DNA of 64,000 bases from WJKG01 sp964627305. Lineage in GTDB: Bacteria; Zixibacteria; MSB-5A5; GN15; FEB-12. Position 1 is the stretch's first letter, and each line of letters begins with the position of its first letter. A program made the position numbers and the translations under genes. This document shows, piece by piece, positions 41,971 to 51,724 of the stretch. Below the pieces are notes generated by a model that was given only the letters and a program-made list of their open reading frames with translations, was not told where the DNA came from and did not search any database. The stretch lies in contig CAZVHP010000002.1 in NCBI GenBank assembly GCA_964627305.1, positions 124,001 through 188,000 on the forward strand. Direction: 5' to 3'.

Positions 41971-44900
41971 ATGCGATGTACTATAAGCTTAGTGGCATTG
42001 GCGCTTGTGCTGGTGGTTGCATTTGGAGGTAGTCCGGCACAGGCAGTATGTGGCGACGTTAATCAGGACGGGATTAACAATATCTTGGACGCAGCGATGA
42101 TCATTGACTACTTGTTCACCGGTGGCACCCTTTCCGATAGCGTGGCTGCCAACACCGATGGGTGCCCCGGCGTGGACATAGGCGATGTCAATGTGCTCTT
42201 CGGTTACCTGTTCTGGGGATTGCCAGGCCCGTGTTACGACGTTGACTGCACACCCGTATTCAGCGGTTCTGTTGAACTGGAAGGCGTCACCAACGGAACG
42301 ATGAGCGAACTCTACGTTGGTGACACCGTGAGGCTATTCTTCCGGATGACGGTTGATGAAGATCATCGGATCACGACCCTATCCCATGGCTTCAGGGCCT
42401 ACTCGCCCGATGGTGCCACATGGGATGTCATTGACTTGAGAGCTAAAGAACACCTGGACTCGGCCGACTTCTATTTCTTTGACGTTATAGAGTACCCAGG
42501 ATTCCCGGTCTCCGGCGATACCGTTGGCTTCGGCGCCTTCGGTCACAACGGGTTGCAGTTGGGTAGTTATTACCCCGCCTTTGAGATAGTGCTCGGCCCA
42601 TTCGATGCCTCCGATGCCGGCAAGACGGTCTGTATTGACTCCACCTACTTCGGCACCGGTGACAATCCCTGGCTTTGGTGCTCGCGGGATCGAGATCGTA
42701 TCCGGCCAGAGTGGAACGGTCCTTACTGCTTCACCGTTGCTCAGCCCCCGGAGACCGAGATCACCCTCCATCATGTCTCCCACGAAATCGCCCCCGGGGT
42801 TGTGCGCACCGAGGTCCCGGTGTCGTTTGATTTCATGTACACGAACAACTCAGGCGAAAGCATCATGGGGTTCACCAACGGCTACCGGGTCTATTCTCCC
42901 GACGGAGCCGATGTCAGCATTCAGTCAGGCAGTGCGATTGGCAACCTCTGGACTGGCAGTATCTTCAATGATGCCTTTGTGATCGATTACTTCGGTCCCG
43001 GACCGGACACAGTGGGCTTTGGCGGTGTAACGATCTTTGGTGACGGTGTCCCGACGGGCACCGCCGATGTTGCCTTCCGACTGACCCTCAACCCACTGGA
43101 GCCAGCAGACGACGGGAAGCAGGTTTGTGTCGATTCATCCTTCTGGCCCCCCGGAGGACAGTGGATGTGGGCAAGCTCGGGTGGAGGAAGTGGCAACTAT
43201 GTCCCTGCGTGGGACGGCCCGCATTGCTTCGAGATTCAGTACGTGGAAGACCCGCCTGTGCTCATCAGTGTTCCCGACAGCATCTTCATTACGGTGTATG
43301 AGAACACCAACGATATGCCCTACGAGGTCATCCGCGTTGAAACCGCCCTGGATACCGATCCGCTGTTTGTCACGGCTAATATTGTCGAGGACTTCGGGCC
43401 TTTCGTGTTGAGCAGAGGCTGGGTCGAGACACCGGACTATCTGTTCGCCTCAGCGATTCCTCAGGGATTTGCCGCCGGCAGATACGCCAACACCCTCGAG
43501 TTCACGTCCGACTCGGCTGACAACAGCCCTCAGTACACGATCGCAGTGCTCGATGTGTTGCCAGAACCAGAAGCCGGCTTTCTTGTCGATGGCTTCTTTG
43601 GCACGTTTGGTCAGCAGAAGATCAAGTCGAGTGTTGACTGCTGGTTTGATCTGAGGATGATCAACAACTCAACTGAGGTCGTCGGCGGTTTCACCAACGG
43701 TATCGAGATTTCCTCTCCCGATGGCGCCACCTGGACTACAGCCTGGGCTGACAGCGTGCCCGGGTTCACATCGATCTTCGACGGTGGCATCTTCTTGAAC
43801 CACTTCGGAGTCGATGGGAGCGGGGCTGATACGTTGGCCTACGGGGGAGTTACGTTCTTTGCAGATGGTTTAGTCCCCGGAGGCGATATTGAGCCCTTCT
43901 CCGGACACTTCGGCCCTATTACCACCGGATCCGCGTTCAAGACGGTGTGCATCGATTCCACGTACTACCCGCCAGCCGGAACGTGGCTCTGGGGAACAAT
44001 GGGCGGCTCGGGCCAACTTGTCCCAGACTGGAACGGTCAGCAGTGCTATGAGGTGTATATACCGACAAACTGGATCACTATCGAAGGCGGCGGCAGTCTG
44101 GTCTACACGACTGAGGTCGGGGTGGACGTCGATGTTGAGCTGTTCATCGATAGTCATGGCGGTTTGAATCCCGCTGACTACTTCGCGATTTCATATGTCC
44201 CCTGGTTCCAGCCAAGGGAGCTTTGGTGGACACCACCTGAGATGCTTCGGGCGGACATTCTGGTTGCCGGTATGGATACCGGCACATATCACGGCCAATT
44301 GCTTATAGAGGCCCCCGAGGCGTGGAACACGCCCTGGCTGGTCGATCTCACGTTGAACATTGTTCCGGCGGGCCAGGCGACGGATTCGCTCGTCATCCCA
44401 TCCTCGGTTGCCACCGGCGTATGTGGCCAGACGCAGGAAGTGGCGATCAAGGCGGAGCAACCGCTTAAGGGCGCCGCGATCCCGATTGCCATCCCTGAGG
44501 GTGCGGCAGTGACCGAAGTCAGTTTCGAGGGCCTGTTGACCGAGACTTGGGATTTCAACTTCATTGAGATCAACAATGAGCAGGGGTTTGTTTTCGTAGC
44601 TCTGGCCAATTCCTCGGGCGCGGTTATCCCGGATGGTTTGTCGACGGTATTCACGATGACCTTTGACGCCGGCACGGCAGAGTGCATGACAACGAGCGCC
44701 TTCCACTGGGATACAACCCTGTCGAACGACCCCTCGCGGGCGTTGCTGTTTGCGGATGTCAATAACATGGATGTACAGCCGGGATTTGACGCTCTGCGTG
44801 ACTCAGCCGTGGTTCCCGGGTATCGGCCCGGGGACATCGACGGCGACGACATTGTCAACATCACCGACCTCACCGGTCTGATAGGCTATATGTTCGACTA

Positions 44901-45666
44901 TGGTGCCCCGCCCTGTGTGCTGAATGCCACCGACTGCAACGGTAGCTGCACCGGTCCCAATATTGCGGACATGACCTATTTGGTCGACTATCTCTTCCAG
45001 GAGGGTGCCGAGCCGGTGTGCGGTTGCCTGAACAAGATGGCAGCCCCGAAGCTGTGGGCGGCTTCATCGGTGGGTGTGGTGTACGAAGACGGTGTGTCGA
45101 TCGTCATGCTGTCCAGCGACATCGACCTCCGTGGTCTCCAACTGGAGATATCAGGTGTCACTGGGCGGGCAGTCAGTCTGCTGAGCGAGGACTTCGATGT
45201 GCTCCAGCGTCTCGATAACGGCATCCTGACGCTCGGTCTGCTTGATTTGAAGGGGGAGAACGTGATTGCGGCCGGTGAGCACCGGCTCGTGCGTATCGAC
45301 GGGAAGTGCGAGATCGCGAGTGCTCTCGGTTCCGACAGCAGACATGAGGACGTCCTTCTGTCTGTCGGCGAGCGGTCGGCGATACCTACTGAGTACGGTC
45401 TGCAGCAGAACTACCCGAACCCGTTCAATCCGTCGACCGAGATCAGCTTCACGCTGGCCGAGGCCGGTCATGTTCGGCTTGACGTGTTCAATGTGATGGG
45501 ACAGAAGGTTGCCACCCTGATTGACGGATACCGCGAGCGCGGACCACACTCTGTCATGTGGAACGGCCGTACAGGGTCTGGTGATATGGCTTCCAGCGGT
45601 GTCTATTTCTATCGCCTGGAGAGCGGCACCTTTGCCGACACCAGGAAGATGATACTGCTCAAGTAG
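41971..45666 (+). CDS. Large secreted multidomain protein with dockerin repeats and T9SS-like C-terminal sorting domain
   Basis: 1231 residues. Signal peptide 1-26 (ISLVALALVLVVAFGGSPAQA). Dockerin-like calcium repeats at about 27-92 (CGDVNQDGINNILDA) and again at about 951-1010 (PGDIDGDDIVNITDL). Three related beta modules of about 160 residues lie at roughly 99-257, 263-425 and 538-698, each with a (GF)TNG...SPDGA pattern and ending in VCIDSxY/F...W(N/D)GP. A cohesin-like beta module lies near 805-935. The end (1142-1231) is a FlgD-like sorting domain with YGLQQNYPNPFNPS. Probably exported and attached to the surface. No enzymatic domain seen. Confidence 0.85.
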   Translation: MRCTISLVALALVLVVAFGGSPAQAVCGDVNQDGINNILDAAMIIDYLFTGGTLSDSVAANTDGCPGVDIGDVNVLFGYLFWGLPGPCYDVDCTPVFSGSVELEGVTNGTMSELYVGDTVRLFFRMTVDEDHRITTLSHGFRAYSPDGATWDVIDLRAKEHLDSADFYFFDVIEYPGFPVSGDTVGFGAFGHNGLQLGSYYPAFEIVLGPFDASDAGKTVCIDSTYFGTGDNPWLWCSRDRDRIRPEWNGPYCFTVAQPPETEITLHHVSHEIAPGVVRTEVPVSFDFMYTNNSGESIMGFTNGYRVYSPDGADVSIQSGSAIGNLWTGSIFNDAFVIDYFGPGPDTVGFGGVTIFGDGVPTGTADVAFRLTLNPLEPADDGKQVCVDSSFWPPGGQWMWASSGGGSGNYVPAWDGPHCFEIQYVEDPPVLISVPDSIFITVYENTNDMPYEVIRVETALDTDPLFVTANIVEDFGPFVLSRGWVETPDYLFASAIPQGFAAGRYANTLEFTSDSADNSPQYTIAVLDVLPEPEAGFLVDGFFGTFGQQKIKSSVDCWFDLRMINNSTEVVGGFTNGIEISSPDGATWTTAWADSVPGFTSIFDGGIFLNHFGVDGSGADTLAYGGVTFFADGLVPGGDIEPFSGHFGPITTGSAFKTVCIDSTYYPPAGTWLWGTMGGSGQLVPDWNGQQCYEVYIPTNWITIEGGGSLVYTTEVGVDVDVELFIDSHGGLNPADYFAISYVPWFQPRELWWTPPEMLRADILVAGMDTGTYHGQLLIEAPEAWNTPWLVDLTLNIVPAGQATDSLVIPSSVATGVCGQTQEVAIKAEQPLKGAAIPIAIPEGAAVTEVSFEGLLTETWDFNFIEINNEQGFVFVALANSSGAVIPDGLSTVFTMTFDAGTAECMTTSAFHWDTTLSNDPSRALLFADVNNMDVQPGFDALRDSAVVPGYRPGDIDGDDIVNITDLTGLIGYMFDYGAPPCVLNATDCNGSCTGPNIADMTYLVDYLFQEGAEPVCGCLNKMAAPKLWAASSVGVVYEDGVSIVMLSSDIDLRGLQLEISGVTGRAVSLLSEDFDVLQRLDNGILTLGLLDLKGENVIAAGEHRLVRIDGKCEIASALGSDSRHEDVLLSVGERSAIPTEYGLQQNYPNPFNPSTEISFTLAEAGHVRLDVFNVMGQKVATLIDGYRERGPHSVMWNGRTGSGDMASSGVYFYRLESGTFADTRKMILLK

Positions 45667-45720
45667 CACCTTCTTTCGTATCCAGCGATTCTTGATTCCC
45701 CGGTTTGGGGAGCAAAGCTG

Positions 45721-45755
45721 AAAGCACCCGCTCCATGATTCGGAGCGGGTGCTTT
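45721..45755 (+). terminator. Terminator after the dockerin protein gene
   Basis: A perfect 14-bp stem: AAAGCACCCGCTCC (45721-45734), 7-base loop, and its complement (45742-45755). The A/T ends serve both strands, so it can also end the convergent CGGC gene. Confidence 0.9.
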
Positions 45756-45823
45756 GTATTGATCGTTTCTCAGGCACAGGGGCGCGACACGGCACGCCGG
45801 CTGTTGTGCCTTCAGCGGCTGTC

Positions 45824-46186
45824 TCAGTAGTTGTGAGTTCCGACAACGACTTCCTTGCCCAGATTCTCCCTGATGAGGGTGGCTACCTGCTCGAAATCCA
45901 GCGGGCACTTGGCGGTCTTCTTTGCTTTGACCACGCAGGTACCCAGATGGATGACATCGAAATCCTCCTGCAGCGTGCCTGCGATCTCCTTCATCAGAGT
46001 CACCTTGGGCATGATCAGCCCCGGACAGTCACCGCAGTTGCCCAGAGCCACCAGCTCCAGTTGGTCATCATCTTTGTAGCGGGCGAATTCCCCCTCTCGT
46101 TTGCGGATTGCCTTGAGGCACTTCTCGCAGGCGATACACAGCTGATCCTGTATACGCTTACATCCAATTATCGCAACTCTCGCCAT
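45824..46186 (-). CDS. CGGC-domain protein (putative metal-binding)
   Basis: 120 residues from ATG 46186, chosen because AGGAG stands eight bases before it; GTG 46195 would overlap that site. It begins MARVAIIGCKRIQDQLCIACEKC and contains the ALGNCGDCPG motif that corresponds to the CGGC signature, then HLGTCVVKAK and KCPLDF. With eight cysteines it looks like a small metal or iron-sulfur protein. Function of the family is unproven. It has its own near-perfect promoter and lies downstream of the iron-sulfur genes. Confidence 0.8.
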   Translation of the reverse strand: MARVAIIGCKRIQDQLCIACEKCLKAIRKREGEFARYKDDDQLELVALGNCGDCPGLIMPKVTLMKEIAGTLQEDFDVIHLGTCVVKAKKTAKCPLDFEQVATLIRENLGKEVVVGTHNY

Positions 46187-46257
46187 GCCAATCACTCCTT
46201 CTGCTGTCGCCTATCGAGTGCGCTAAAGGCCGCACTTCGTTGTTGATTTCTGGCTCC

Positions 46258-46286
46258 ATTATAGCCGGTTCACGCAGGATGTGCAA
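46258..46286 (-). promoter_or_regulatory. Promoter of the CGGC protein gene
   Basis: Minus strand: TTGCAC (46286-46281), 17 bases, TATAAT (46263-46258). The best -10 box in the window. Start near 46251, leaving a 64-base leader. Confidence 0.75.
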
Positions 46287-46319
46287 CTTCGGCGACAGCT
46301 CTGGATAACCTGCTCGTCA

Positions 46320-48008
46320 TCACTCGTGATCATGCTGTCTCGGCGCGGTCCGGCGTTCCAGCAGGATCTGGTTCTCTCGTGATCGGGACTCCCCAACCGA
46401 GGTGATCCGGATCGCAGCCCGATCGGCCACCGGGCAGGCGAATTCACAGGCCCCGCACCCGGTGCACAGGTTTGGGTCCACATACGGCCGCTTCACGACC
46501 ACCGTCTTGCCCCGCGAATCGGTGACTGTCAGCTCCTCGAGGTAGATAGCTTTTGGTGAAGTGGGGCACCACTCCTCGCAGACGATACATGGTGTTGCCA
46601 TCGCCCAGGGCAGGCATCGACCGCGATCGATGAAGGCAGTCCCGATGCGCATTGGCGGACGACTCTCATCGCCGACCTTCGCTGTTACCGTCAGTTCTTC
46701 AATGGCTCCGGTCGGGCAGACCTGTGTGCACAGCGTGCACGTGGGTTCGCAATACCCTATTCTTGCGATCAGAATCGGTGTCCAGATGCCCTCGATGCCT
46801 GTTTCCAACAGCGTGGGGTGCAAAGCGTTGTTTGGGCAGACGCGCATACACTGGCCGCAGCGAATGCACCTTGCCAGGAAGTCCGCCTCGCCGACTGAGC
46901 CGGGGGGTCTGACTGCCATCGGTTGCGGATTGGCCGCGAACGATGCTCCTGACCGCAGCAGGGGCAGCATGAGCAGGCCTGCCGCGGTTGCGGCGACCGC
47001 CTTTCGCCGAGTAATATCAACTGCCTCCACCGGCGGCGGATTGGTGATGCTGGCGGTGTCAGATTTCGGGAAGAACGTAAACTTCAGTGACCCGCGGGGG
47101 CATGCCGCCTGGCAGTTCAGGCAGACATGGCACTCGGCCTGGTGCCATCGAAGGCCAGGCTCCGGGTTGTCACCTCCCTGACAGTGCTGGGCACAGAGAC
47201 CGCAGTTGTCGCAATTTGTTTCGCGTTTCTCAAGGCCGAATATCGTCCAGCGAGAGAAGAGGCCCAGAAGCGCCCCCAACGGACAGATACCGCGACACCA
47301 GAACCGTGTGAACACGCGATTCAGAATTAGTACTATCGCGAAGAAAAGCCCCAGCGAGACGATGGTGTTGAAGAACATTGGACGGAAGGGCAGCAGAAAC
47401 GCGGAAAGCACACTGTAGGTGCCTTCGGCCAGCGAGCTGAGCGGGCTGATGCCGAGCGACGTGATCCACGAGGTAACCCCCTGTGCTCCGGCATGCAGAG
47501 TCGGCAGCACGACGGTACCGATCGACCGTGCCAGCAACGACAGTGGGTCCAACAACCCGGTCTGCAGGGTACCGGCCAGCGCCCCGGCCAGCATGACGAG
47601 CAGGATGTAGTATTTGATCTTCTGATACGGCTTGTACCGATTGGCCTGTATCTTATTTTTGCCGCGACGGGAGCGACGCTCTGATGGAATCTCCGAGATC
47701 CAGTGATTCAGCGTGCCCATAGGGCAGACCCAGCCGCAGAAGAACCGTCCAAAGAAGACTGTCGGGATCAGAATGGTCAAAGACCAGAGCAGCCCCTTAT
47801 AGAGCGTACCGGTGGCCAACAGAGTGCCAACAGCCGCCAGCGGATCGAACTCCAACGCAATGGAGACGGGATAGGGCAGCGATATGTGACCCGTGTCATC
47901 GGGCGTGAGGTTGACATCGAAATTCGTCTTGAGTATCAGCCAGAAGAACAGAACGAAGAAGACAATCTGCGAAAGTCTGCGAATACTGCGGGCAGTCCTG
48001 ATCGTCAT
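46320..48008 (-). CDS. NapH-NapG-like fused membrane iron-sulfur protein
   Basis: 562 residues. The N-terminal part (1-260) has four to five helices with the paired motif FFCGWVCPMGTLNHW and GICPLGALLG, as in NapH/CcoG-type ferredoxins. Two 4Fe-4S motifs follow (CDNCGLCAQHC, CHVCLNCQAACP). Then comes an internal twin-arginine-like segment (ITRRKAVAATAAGLLMLPLL) and a NapG/MauM-like half with four more motifs (CIRCGQCMRVCP, CEPTCTLCTQVCP, CIVCEEWCP, CTGCGACEFACP). It would carry electrons from quinol or cytoplasm to a periplasmic acceptor. Nap itself is absent here. It overlaps the DUF362 gene by one base. Confidence 0.87.
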   Translation of the reverse strand: MTIRTARSIRRLSQIVFFVLFFWLILKTNFDVNLTPDDTGHISLPYPVSIALEFDPLAAVGTLLATGTLYKGLLWSLTILIPTVFFGRFFCGWVCPMGTLNHWISEIPSERRSRRGKNKIQANRYKPYQKIKYYILLVMLAGALAGTLQTGLLDPLSLLARSIGTVVLPTLHAGAQGVTSWITSLGISPLSSLAEGTYSVLSAFLLPFRPMFFNTIVSLGLFFAIVLILNRVFTRFWCRGICPLGALLGLFSRWTIFGLEKRETNCDNCGLCAQHCQGGDNPEPGLRWHQAECHVCLNCQAACPRGSLKFTFFPKSDTASITNPPPVEAVDITRRKAVAATAAGLLMLPLLRSGASFAANPQPMAVRPPGSVGEADFLARCIRCGQCMRVCPNNALHPTLLETGIEGIWTPILIARIGYCEPTCTLCTQVCPTGAIEELTVTAKVGDESRPPMRIGTAFIDRGRCLPWAMATPCIVCEEWCPTSPKAIYLEELTVTDSRGKTVVVKRPYVDPNLCTGCGACEFACPVADRAAIRITSVGESRSRENQILLERRTAPRQHDHE

Positions 48009-48961
48009 CAGGTCAGCTCTTTGTAGCCCGCAGCGCGGTAGTGTGCGGTCCCCAGTCCGCTTTTCTCGGCCAGCCTGATGTGGCCGATGCGCTCTACCGG
48101 TATATCGAGAAACTCAACCGCTCGAGCATCGGCGGCTACCTGGTCAGTGGCGCAGATCACCGTATTGGGAGTTGCAACATCGGCCAGCGACCCACCAGTC
48201 GGGCCGTTGCGAAGCAGCACCCGGGTGGCATCGACAACCACGAGAGTAGGTTTGGAAAACCGGGCCAGGTCGACTATTGACTGATCAATCTGCTGGTGAA
48301 GCCGGTGACGACGTCCCCCGATAATGCCGTAGAGGTTCTTCATCCCGATCGTACAGCCGGACAGCGAGTGCTGTTTCACTATCGGGACATTGATCAGGCG
48401 GTCACACTCCATAACAGCTCTGAGCACCGGCCATTCGGTCAGCAGTTCGCCCTTGAGATCAGCGTCGACGAAGTCGCTTTCTGTGGGCAGAATGACCTCA
48501 GCCCCGGCCTTTTCAGCCGCCTCCCGGATTCCCGAACGTGCAAAACAGCGCCGCGCGTCATGACAGGTAACATCGGTCACGATCACCCTGGCGGCCCCTG
48601 CAGCCAGACACTGCGTGACTATCTCTCCGACGAGGATCGGACTGGTGTTCGCCGCCTGTTCCGGGGTGCGGTCCCAGGCGACATTGGGTTTGACTGTCAC
48701 CTTCTCGCCCTTCATCACGAACCGCCCGATACCTCCAATGCCATCGAGGCTCATTCGCAGCGCTATCGTCGGGTCCTCGTTGTGCGCCAGCACCACCTGC
48801 GGCCAGTCGCCCGATGCTTCCACCTGGAAGTCTGCTGCCTGAGTGACAATGCCGGATCGGGTGTGCACCTGGCGGTTGTGAAACAGCAGCCCGGTGCCGC
48901 CGGTGACCGCCGCCAGGGCGACAGCCTTCGATGTTTTTCCCAGAAACTCGCGTCGTTTCAT
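48008..48961 (-). CDS. DUF362-domain protein with Tat-type signal
   Basis: 317 residues. Twin-arginine signal MKRREFLGKTSKAVALAA at 1-18. The DUF362 fold begins around 54, with KGEKVTVKPNVAWDRTPEQAAN and VKQHSLSGCTIGMKNLYGIIG as the conserved stretches. No ferredoxin motif of its own. DUF362 proteins often sit beside iron-sulfur redox proteins; the chemistry is unknown. Translational coupling with the NapH-NapG-like gene suggests a shared periplasmic redox task. Promoter at 48994-49022. Confidence 0.85.
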   Translation of the reverse strand: MKRREFLGKTSKAVALAAVTGGTGLLFHNRQVHTRSGIVTQAADFQVEASGDWPQVVLAHNEDPTIALRMSLDGIGGIGRFVMKGEKVTVKPNVAWDRTPEQAANTSPILVGEIVTQCLAAGAARVIVTDVTCHDARRCFARSGIREAAEKAGAEVILPTESDFVDADLKGELLTEWPVLRAVMECDRLINVPIVKQHSLSGCTIGMKNLYGIIGGRRHRLHQQIDQSIVDLARFSKPTLVVVDATRVLLRNGPTGGSLADVATPNTVICATDQVAADARAVEFLDIPVERIGHIRLAEKSGLGTAHYRAAGYKELT

Positions 48962-49331
48962 GACACTGTCCTTTCCCGCATCATTTCTGTCTTATTTTAC
49001 TGAGCCACCGTGCAACACGCAAGCAATTGACGACGCAAAGTGGCTGGTCTTATACTGGTTTTATCACATCGTGGTATCACGGCACCCATGGTCTGTCCCG
49101 AGGGGTTGCGCCTGCCTGATTCTGCAGCGGTGTTTCAGTCGGCGGTTGGTTGCTGCGGCCGGTATGTCGAAGTGCCAGCTTGCCCGGGATGATGGTCCCT
49201 CGCCCGGCCTCGGTCCGGCAGTGGTCAGAAGTGCCCTGCGAGTGAAGTGCGTAAAATCCACGTGCAGGGGGAGCCGACAGCCGGTTGCCGGGGAAGGTGC
49301 AAACGCAATGTCTGCGGGATTGGGGGCGCGG
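48962..49331. other. Intergenic region upstream of the DUF362 operon
   Basis: 370 bases with no gene I can support. Contains the DUF362 promoter (48994-49022, minus strand) and a direct repeat TATCAC (49066 and 49075). The remainder shows no clear element. Confidence 0.45.
48994..49022 (-). promoter_or_regulatory. Promoter of the DUF362 / NapH-NapG operon
   Basis: Minus strand: TTGCGT (49022-49017), 17 bases, TAAAAT (48999-48994). Start near 48987; AAAGGA lies before the ATG at 48961. Confidence 0.6.
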
Positions 49332-50432
49332 TTATTTGGCCGGCAGGATCTTGCTGATCTTCGCCCTGATCTTGTTCTTCAGGCGTCTTTGCTGATTGGC
49401 GCGATAGAGCTTTCTGACTACGTAGCCTTGTGATGCTTCGAGGGCTAACTGAGTTCGAGCGGTCCGGTAGTGGTCTTCGCTTTCGAATTGCCGGGCCGGT
49501 GGTTTCTCTGTCACGAGGTGCAGGAAGCGCTCAAGGGAGTAACGTTCTTTGAGATGTCCCCGCAGCAGCAACACTTCTTGTGCGGCGGTTTCGTATTCAG
49601 CTGTGATTTCCTTGGCGATTGCTTCCGGTGGCAGCGTGCGGCGGCAGCATCGACCTGAGTAGTTGAATCGCTCGGCCGTTTCGTAGCTGTCGCGGGTAAT
49701 CCAGCCGGGACCGCCGAAGTGATCATAGCAATAGACAGGAACGCCGGCCTTGATGGCATACTGCACGGTCTTGCCGATGGATATGACAGCATCCGCGCTG
49801 CGGATATCTTCCGGGGTCACTCTCTTTTTCGTTCCGCTATTGCCGATATGCTCCACCTTCGTGCCGGTAGACTTCAGCAGTTTGAGCGCTCTGGGTACTT
49901 CCTGCGGGAGGTGGTTGGAGACCCACAGTATGCGGCCGGGGGCGGGCTTCTGTCGGGGGTGATCAACCCAGTAGCGGTCGGGGCAGGCGTTGTGGAGATT
50001 GTGAATCTCGCTGTCGTCGACTCCCAGCGACTTCAGTCGCTCGGCTGTCTCGAAGCTATTGGCCGCGATGCTTGCGCCAAGAATCAAAGCGGACTTCAGT
50101 CCCGTCATCTCGAAAGGCTCAAAGGGGGACAGATGTGCTGAGACGATTCTCGTCCGGTGGGTCCTTCGCAAACCGTGCTGCGATACCGCAATTGGTATCA
50201 GCAGGTGCTGTGACCAGACGAAGTCATAGTCGAAAATATCGGGAAACTGGTCGCTGTCAGATACGGGTATGCTCGGGTTGATGGACCGGATGCAGGGATC
50301 GTGCGAGTTGCAGTGGATCCTGACCTCGAAACCCATTTCTGTGAGGGTTTCGGCGACCTCCAGAGAGAGAACCTCGGAGCCGGCATAATCATGCAGGTGG
50401 TTGGTGAGTACCAGGGCACGTTTGGTGTTCAT
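49332..50432 (-). CDS. Glycosyltransferase-like protein (GT-B fold)
   Basis: 366 residues. N-terminus RALVLTNHLHDYAGSEVLSLEVAE has the look of GT4-type acceptor domains. The second half shows ILWVSNHLPQEVPRALKLL and a nucleotide-sugar-binding-like loop SADAVISIGKTVQYAIKAGVPVYCYDHFGGPG, similar to the C-terminal domain of many capsule and lipopolysaccharide transferases but without a clear EX7E motif. The basic C-terminal tail (YRANQQRRLKNKIRAKI) could aid membrane binding. It follows corA by 45 bases. Sugar and acceptor unknown. Confidence 0.75.
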   Translation of the reverse strand: MNTKRALVLTNHLHDYAGSEVLSLEVAETLTEMGFEVRIHCNSHDPCIRSINPSIPVSDSDQFPDIFDYDFVWSQHLLIPIAVSQHGLRRTHRTRIVSAHLSPFEPFEMTGLKSALILGASIAANSFETAERLKSLGVDDSEIHNLHNACPDRYWVDHPRQKPAPGRILWVSNHLPQEVPRALKLLKSTGTKVEHIGNSGTKKRVTPEDIRSADAVISIGKTVQYAIKAGVPVYCYDHFGGPGWITRDSYETAERFNYSGRCCRRTLPPEAIAKEITAEYETAAQEVLLLRGHLKERYSLERFLHLVTEKPPARQFESEDHYRTARTQLALEASQGYVVRKLYRANQQRRLKNKIRAKISKILPAK

Positions 50433-50477
50433 GGCAGGTCTATTTGTCCCTGATCGTGTGTTCGTTTCTCAGTTTCC

Positions 50478-51560
50478 TCACAGCCACTTCTTCCTCCTGA
50501 AGAACCAGACCAGGCCGCCGGCGACTGCGATCGCCAGCCCCCAGAAGAGGATGTAGCCAAATGGCAGGCCCAGTTCCGGCATGTTAAGGATGCTGATATC
50601 GGTATCGAAGTTCATGCCGTAGACACCGGCAAGAAAGCCGAGGGGAATGAAGATGGTGGCAATGATAGTTAGCACCTTCATGATCTCGTTCATGCGGTTG
50701 CTCACACCGGTCATGTACAGGTCGAGCAGGCCTGAGACCATGTCGCGGAAGGTCTCGACGGTATCGATGACCTGGATGACGTGCTCATAAAGATCACGCA
50801 GGTAAGGTCTGGTGGCCGTGTGCAGCAGGCGGCTCTCGGTTCGTTCAAGGCCGCTGACGGCCTCCCGCAGGGGCCAGATTGCCTTGCGCATGTAAATAAG
50901 CTGGTACTTCAGCTCTCGGATCAGTTTGAGGTTTTCGGGTGTCGCGCTTTCGGCGATGGCGTCATCAAGGAGTTCGAGTCGCTCGCCGAGTTGCTCCAGC
51001 AGGATGAAGTAGTTGTCGACGATGGCGTCCACGAGTGCGTAGGCGAGGTAATCCGTATCCATGAACCGTACGCGCGGAATAGTCTGTCGCAGGCGCCGGC
51101 GGACCGATTCGAACACATCGCCGGACGTTTCCTGAAACGTGATCACCCAGCCCTTGCCCCACAGGACGCTGACCTGTTCGCCGGTGATATCGCCATTGGG
51201 GCCGGTTGGATGGAGCATCTTGAGCACAACATACAAGTAGTCAGGCCCTTCCTCGAACTTGGGGCGATGGCCGGCGTTGGCGATGTCCTCCAGCACCAGC
51301 GCATGGATGCCAAAATGGGCGCCGATCTGCTCTATAATGGCGACATCGTGAATACCGTTGATATTGATCCAGCTTATCGAATAGGTGTCGCGGTAGGCGA
51401 ATACGTCCTCGACCCGGTCGACTCTGATCTCCCGAAGCTCCTCGGAGGAGTAGTCAATGACCGAAATGTCAACCGGTTCTGTTCGATGTTTCCCGACATA
51501 CACAACGCTGCCGGGTCTCAGGCCCTTCTTGCGTGAATCACGGCCGTAAAGGCGTCCCAT
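50478..51560 (-). CDS. corA: CorA-type magnesium/cobalt transporter
   Basis: 360 residues from ATG 51560. AGGAG is six bases upstream, and the promoter at 51621-51649 rules out the longer frame to 51632. The selectivity motif YGMNF (with preceding GFLAGV) lies between the two C-terminal transmembrane helices (about 300-355), and the large N-terminal domain is cytoplasmic and acidic as in the family. The protein ends RRKKWL. It imports Mg2+ as a pentamer. Confidence 0.95.
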   Translation of the reverse strand: MGRLYGRDSRKKGLRPGSVVYVGKHRTEPVDISVIDYSSEELREIRVDRVEDVFAYRDTYSISWININGIHDVAIIEQIGAHFGIHALVLEDIANAGHRPKFEEGPDYLYVVLKMLHPTGPNGDITGEQVSVLWGKGWVITFQETSGDVFESVRRRLRQTIPRVRFMDTDYLAYALVDAIVDNYFILLEQLGERLELLDDAIAESATPENLKLIRELKYQLIYMRKAIWPLREAVSGLERTESRLLHTATRPYLRDLYEHVIQVIDTVETFRDMVSGLLDLYMTGVSNRMNEIMKVLTIIATIFIPLGFLAGVYGMNFDTDISILNMPELGLPFGYILFWGLAIAVAGGLVWFFRRKKWL

Positions 51561-51620
51561 TGGCTCTCCTTTCGGTTTTGCCGGTGGTCGGAGACGGGGC
51601 CGCTTGGGCGGCTCTTTGAG

Positions 51621-51649
51621 ATGATAAGGCAATCGACCGGGTTTGCGAA
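51621..51649 (-). promoter_or_regulatory. Promoter of corA
   Basis: Minus strand: TTCGCA (51649-51644), 17 bases, TATCAT (51626-51621). Start near 51614, giving a 54-base leader. Confidence 0.55.
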
Positions 51650-51724
51650 AGCATTAATCCTGCACGGGTTTGTCTCCTTGTGGCCGATTTTCTGAGCCTC
51701 GCCGCAGAAAAGAGCGTCCAATTG

